Position numbers and translations under genes: made by a program
The notes under the pieces: generated by a model
The model's input: the letters and a program-made list of their open reading frames with translations, nothing else
Databases searched by the model: none
Told to the model about the DNA's origin: nothing
Assembly: GCF_008180195.1 (NCBI RefSeq)
Contig: NZ_VTAV01000001.1
Location: 806,001-870,000, forward strand
DNA from: Sphingobacterium phlebotomi
GTDB taxonomy: Bacteria; Bacteroidota; Bacteroidia; Sphingobacteriales; Sphingobacteriaceae
DNA length: 64,000 bases
Direction: 5' to 3'
Shown here: piece after piece, positions 60,875-64,000 of the stretch
Layout of the letters: every line of letters begins with the position of its first letter
Position numbering within the stretch: position 1 is the first letter of the stretch

Positions 60875-61453
60875 ATGACAATGAAACATTTATTTGTAGG
60901 CTTACTAGCCTCATCCGTATTGACCTTGGCAGCATGCAATGGCGCTTCTGAAAAAAAATCAGAAAGCGACGTCCATACTGAAACAACGGTATCCAACGAA
61001 AGCAACGCTGCAAGCGACCAGGGAACTTTTTCGGAACTTTTTTCCCATTACCAGCACCTGACTTTTGCTTTGTCTTCCGATAATGATAAAGAAGCCGCAA
61101 ATGCAGCTAAAGGCATGCTGGAAGCACTCCCCAAGATTAATACCGAGGGCTTTAGTGCAGAACAGAAAAGCACCTTCGATGACATCGCTGCTGATATTCA
61201 GGAACATTCGGAGCACATAGGTGATAACATAGGCAATATCGCTCATCAAAGAGAACATTTAGTGATCCTGAGCAAGGATTTTTATGATATAACAAAAGAA
61301 TTCGGCACCGAAAAGCCCATGTACAAGATTTTTTGCTCGATGTACGATGACAACAAAGGAGCATATTGGTTAAGCGATAGCAAAGAGGTCAAAAACCCTT
61401 ACTATGGTGCGGATATGCTAACATGCGGTGAAGTTCAGGAAGAACTGAAGTAA
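60875..61453 (+). CDS. DUF3347-family lipoprotein (second copy)
   Basis: 192 residues. Signal with lipobox TLAAC, so a lipoprotein where the first copy is soluble. Helical part (FSELFSHYQHLTFALSSDNDKEAANAA), then CSMYDDNKGAYWLSDSKEVKNPYYGADMLTCG, matching the end of the 59855 protein. An ATG two codons in (60881) is an alternative start. Probably a metal-binding partner of the CusA-type pump that follows. Confidence 0.8.
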   Translation: MTMKHLFVGLLASSVLTLAACNGASEKKSESDVHTETTVSNESNAASDQGTFSELFSHYQHLTFALSSDNDKEAANAAKGMLEALPKINTEGFSAEQKSTFDDIAADIQEHSEHIGDNIGNIAHQREHLVILSKDFYDITKEFGTEKPMYKIFCSMYDDNKGAYWLSDSKEVKNPYYGADMLTCGEVQEELK

Positions 61454-61546
61454 AAACTCTGATTAAGATTTGAAATTAAAATATCAGGTACCGGTCGATT
61501 TCTGTAGGCTGGTATCTGATATTAAAATGTAAACAATGTATATGTT

Positions 61547-64000
61547 ATGCTTAACAAAATTATCAAATATTTTTTGGAGAACCGAGTAATAACACTGTTA
61601 TTACTTGTGGTTGTCCTTATATGGGGGCTGATTACAGCGCCCTTTAATTGGCATCAAAATGCGTTGCCGAGCGATCCTGTGCCGGTCGATGCGATTCCGA
61701 ACATTGGGGAGAACCAGCAAATTGTGGCGACCGAATGGATGGGGAGGTCTCCCAAAGATATACAGGAACAGATTACCTATCCACTCACGACCTCCTTACT
61801 GGGCATCCCCGGCGTAAAAACAATCCGCAGCAGTTCCATGTTCGGCATGTCCTTCCTCTATGTCATTTTTGAAGAAGATGTCGAGTTTTATTGGAGCCGT
61901 TCCCGTATTCTGGAAAAACTGAACTCATTGCCTGCCGGCACATTACCATCCGAGGTAACGCCTACGCTCGGACCGGATGCCACGGCTTTGGGTCAGGTCT
62001 TTTGGTATACACTGGAGGGACGTAACCCCGAAACCGGAAAACCCGCAGGAGGCTGGGATCCCGATGAGCTGCGCACGATCCAGGATTTCTATGCCAAATA
62101 TAATTTGGCAGCATCAGAGGGGGTTTCCGAAGTGGCTTCCATCGGAGGTTTTGTTAAGGAATACCAAGTCGATATCAATCCGGATGCGATGCGTGCATAC
62201 AATGTATCGGTAATGGATATCATGTCGGCTATCCAAAACAGCAATCTGGATATTGGTGCAGAGACAATCGAAATAAACAAAGCGGAATATTTGGTGCGCG
62301 GATTGGGTTATCTAAAAAGTGTCCAGGATCTGGAAGATGCCGTAGTGGCTGTGCGCAATAATATTCCCGTAAAGATAAAAGACGTCGGATTTGTAAATTT
62401 AGGTCCATCTACCCGACGCGGCGGATTGGATAAAGAAGGCGTGGAAGCAGTTGGCGGTGTGGTGGTAGCGCGACATGGAACCAACCCCATGGAGGTCATC
62501 AATAATGTCAAGGCGAAGATCAAAGAAATGGAGGCAGGTTTCCCTCAAAAAACATTAGAGGATGGGACTATTTCAAAAGTCACCGTCGTTCCGTTTTATG
62601 ACCGCTCGGGTTTAATCCAGGAAACCATCGGGACGCTGGAAAATGCTTTAGCCCATGAAATACTGATCTGCATTATCGTTGTCATCGTCTTGGTGATCAA
62701 TCTCCGCGCATCAATTCTTATATCCAGCCTCTTGCCCATCGGTGTGTTGGCGACTTTCATTATTATGAAACAGATGGATGTAGAAGCGAACATCGTTGCT
62801 CTTTCGGGTATCGCCATTGCCATTGGTGTTATGGTTGATGTTGGGATCGTCTTTATCGAGAGTATTTTGCGCCATATTGATGAAGAACGAGCTAAAGGCG
62901 TTGAAAGTAAAGGGAAAGTCTTGGTAAAATTGATTTCTCGTGCTGTGACGGAAGTTTCAGGAGCTTTGTCAACGGCAATGCTCACCACGATCATCAGCTT
63001 TTTACCTGTTTTTATGATGGAAGCACAAGAAGGTAAGTTGTTCGGTCCCTTGGCATACACCAAAACCTTTGCTTTGGTTTCAGCCTTTGTGTTAGGCATT
63101 ATTATCTTGCCAACACTAGCTTATTATATATTTTCAATCCGTATCAATGGGAGTAAAGTTCGCCGGATAGCCAACTACGTTTTGGTAGTTGCCGGTATCG
63201 CTCTTTGGATCTATACAGGTGTTTTTGTCGCGTTCGCATTGACTTTGATCGGAGTCAACAACCTGTTTACACCAAGATGGAAAGGAGAAAAAATTGCCAA
63301 CTACGTTAATGTAGCTATCACACTTTTTGTAGCGATGTATTACCTGACGGTTGAGTGGCTGCCACTCGGCACGCAGGCAAGCACCACACTTAACTTTGTG
63401 TTCGTGTTCTTTGCCATTGGTTCCATCCTGGGAATGTTATGGGCATTGGTGATCTATTATGAACAGATCCTGCGTTGGTCACTTTCCAACCGGTGGAAAT
63501 TCATGGCCATCCCTATCATTACTTTATTATTCGGAATGTTAGCATGGATGGGCGTAGAGAAGAGTTTTGGTTTTGTTGCAAATGGCTTCGAAAAGACAGG
63601 TTGGAAATCATTTCGGGAGACTGCCTTCTGGCAAAAATCCACCGAAACATTTCCCGGTATCGGGGAGGAATTTATGCCAAGCCTCAATGAAGGTTCTTTC
63701 CTTTTGATGCCCACCAGTATGCCGCATACTGGGATTGAACAAAACCTGCAATTGATCAGAACACTTGATAAACGTATTCAAAACATACCGGAAGTCGAAC
63801 TTATCGTAGGAAAATGGGGCCGTGTGAATTCTGCACTTGATCCTGCGCCCACACAGATGTTTGAAAATACGATCAATTATATCCCGGAATTTTATCTGGA
63901 TGAAGACGGGCACCGTGAAAGATTCAAGGTAAACAGTTCCGGAGAATTCGTGTTGAAAGGCGACAAGACCTATGCTGTTTCCAATGGTTTCCGTTCCATA
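61547..64000 (+). CDS. cusA: CusA-type heavy-metal RND efflux pump (3' end outside window)
   Basis: 818 codons are present, open to the last base; the C-terminal part lies outside. It starts MLNKIIKYFLENRVITLLLL, with a first transmembrane helix. TM4 reads SGIAIAIGVMVDVGIVFIES with Asp431, the pattern of Cu/Ag pumps (CusA, HME4), unlike the DFG-type TM4 of the 50114 pump. The periplasmic porter (VDAIPNIGENQQIV, later FGMSFLYVIFEEDVEFYWSRSR) is typical. With the DUF3347 and Cys lipoproteins upstream it forms a copper/silver export unit. Confidence 0.93.
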   Translation, partial: MLNKIIKYFLENRVITLLLLVVVLIWGLITAPFNWHQNALPSDPVPVDAIPNIGENQQIVATEWMGRSPKDIQEQITYPLTTSLLGIPGVKTIRSSSMFGMSFLYVIFEEDVEFYWSRSRILEKLNSLPAGTLPSEVTPTLGPDATALGQVFWYTLEGRNPETGKPAGGWDPDELRTIQDFYAKYNLAASEGVSEVASIGGFVKEYQVDINPDAMRAYNVSVMDIMSAIQNSNLDIGAETIEINKAEYLVRGLGYLKSVQDLEDAVVAVRNNIPVKIKDVGFVNLGPSTRRGGLDKEGVEAVGGVVVARHGTNPMEVINNVKAKIKEMEAGFPQKTLEDGTISKVTVVPFYDRSGLIQETIGTLENALAHEILICIIVVIVLVINLRASILISSLLPIGVLATFIIMKQMDVEANIVALSGIAIAIGVMVDVGIVFIESILRHIDEERAKGVESKGKVLVKLISRAVTEVSGALSTAMLTTIISFLPVFMMEAQEGKLFGPLAYTKTFALVSAFVLGIIILPTLAYYIFSIRINGSKVRRIANYVLVVAGIALWIYTGVFVAFALTLIGVNNLFTPRWKGEKIANYVNVAITLFVAMYYLTVEWLPLGTQASTTLNFVFVFFAIGSILGMLWALVIYYEQILRWSLSNRWKFMAIPIITLLFGMLAWMGVEKSFGFVANGFEKTGWKSFRETAFWQKSTETFPGIGEEFMPSLNEGSFLLMPTSMPHTGIEQNLQLIRTLDKRIQNIPEVELIVGKWGRVNSALDPAPTQMFENTINYIPEFYLDEDGHRERFKVNSSGEFVLKGDKTYAVSNGFRSI

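Noticed and set aside
1..64000. CRISPR arrays, rRNA genes and insertion sequences
   Set aside because: No regularly spaced repeats, rRNA-like segments or transposase frames were found by reading through the window.

Overview
The window reads as a Bacteroidota chromosome, most likely family Sphingobacteriaceae, carrying a large integrative conjugative element (ICE). The placement rests on Bacteroidota-type promoters (TTG, about 19 bases, TAnnTTTG), a split transketolase, an ECF sigma/anti-sigma unit whose anti-sigma protein has P-x-x-YF repeats, and a CTnDOT-type tra/mob set. Genus is not determined.

Region 1 (1-15731) is ordinary chromosome: the end of a RecQ helicase, a Tat-exported SGNH hydrolase, a class III aminotransferase, an ECF sigma operon, both transketolase halves, a NifU/Nfu protein, purB, a small lipoprotein, an acyl-CoA dehydrogenase, an M48 peptidase, yidC, pyrG, rplS and tRNA-Pro(UGG). 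Convergent or terminal genes are separated by clear intrinsic terminators.

Region 2 (about 15732 to beyond the right edge) is the ICE. It starts with a tyrosine recombinase just downstream of tRNA-Pro, the likely attachment gene. Then come an excisionase-like HTH protein, ssb, a DUF932-type protein, small unknown genes and a PRTRC cassette (E, C, an intervening gene, B and ThiF). A receiver-like protein, a long imperfect hairpin, a frameshifted HTH pseudogene and an AT-rich GHKL-ATPase/nuclease-like fusion follow. The conjugation genes lie on the minus strand (traQ to traE, then traD, a DUF3408 protein and a ParA), with relaxosome genes mobA/mobB and a coupling protein on the plus strand and a candidate oriT before mobA.

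Metal cargo sits in several slots: a TonB receptor and CDF-like transporter inside the tra block; an ArsR/merTP/GDCCVxC operon between mobB and the coupling protein; and a long array after the coupling protein. That array has a CzcA-type RND pump fused to a TolC-like outer-membrane factor, its adaptor, a Fur-family regulator, a transglutaminase-like protein and a Zn/Cd P-type ATPase. It continues with DUF3347 proteins, a Cys-rich lipoprotein and a CusA-type RND pump cut by the window end.

The most interesting signal is a family of three small exported Cys-rich proteins (38310, 49649, 59341). All end in I-W-Q-P-P-K-I-(N/S), and each is the first gene of a metal-transport module and is followed by hairpins. 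They may be metal-responsive leader or arrest peptides. A palindrome TGCAAT-N3-ATTGCA also lies at matching positions upstream of two promoters of the zinc-type array.
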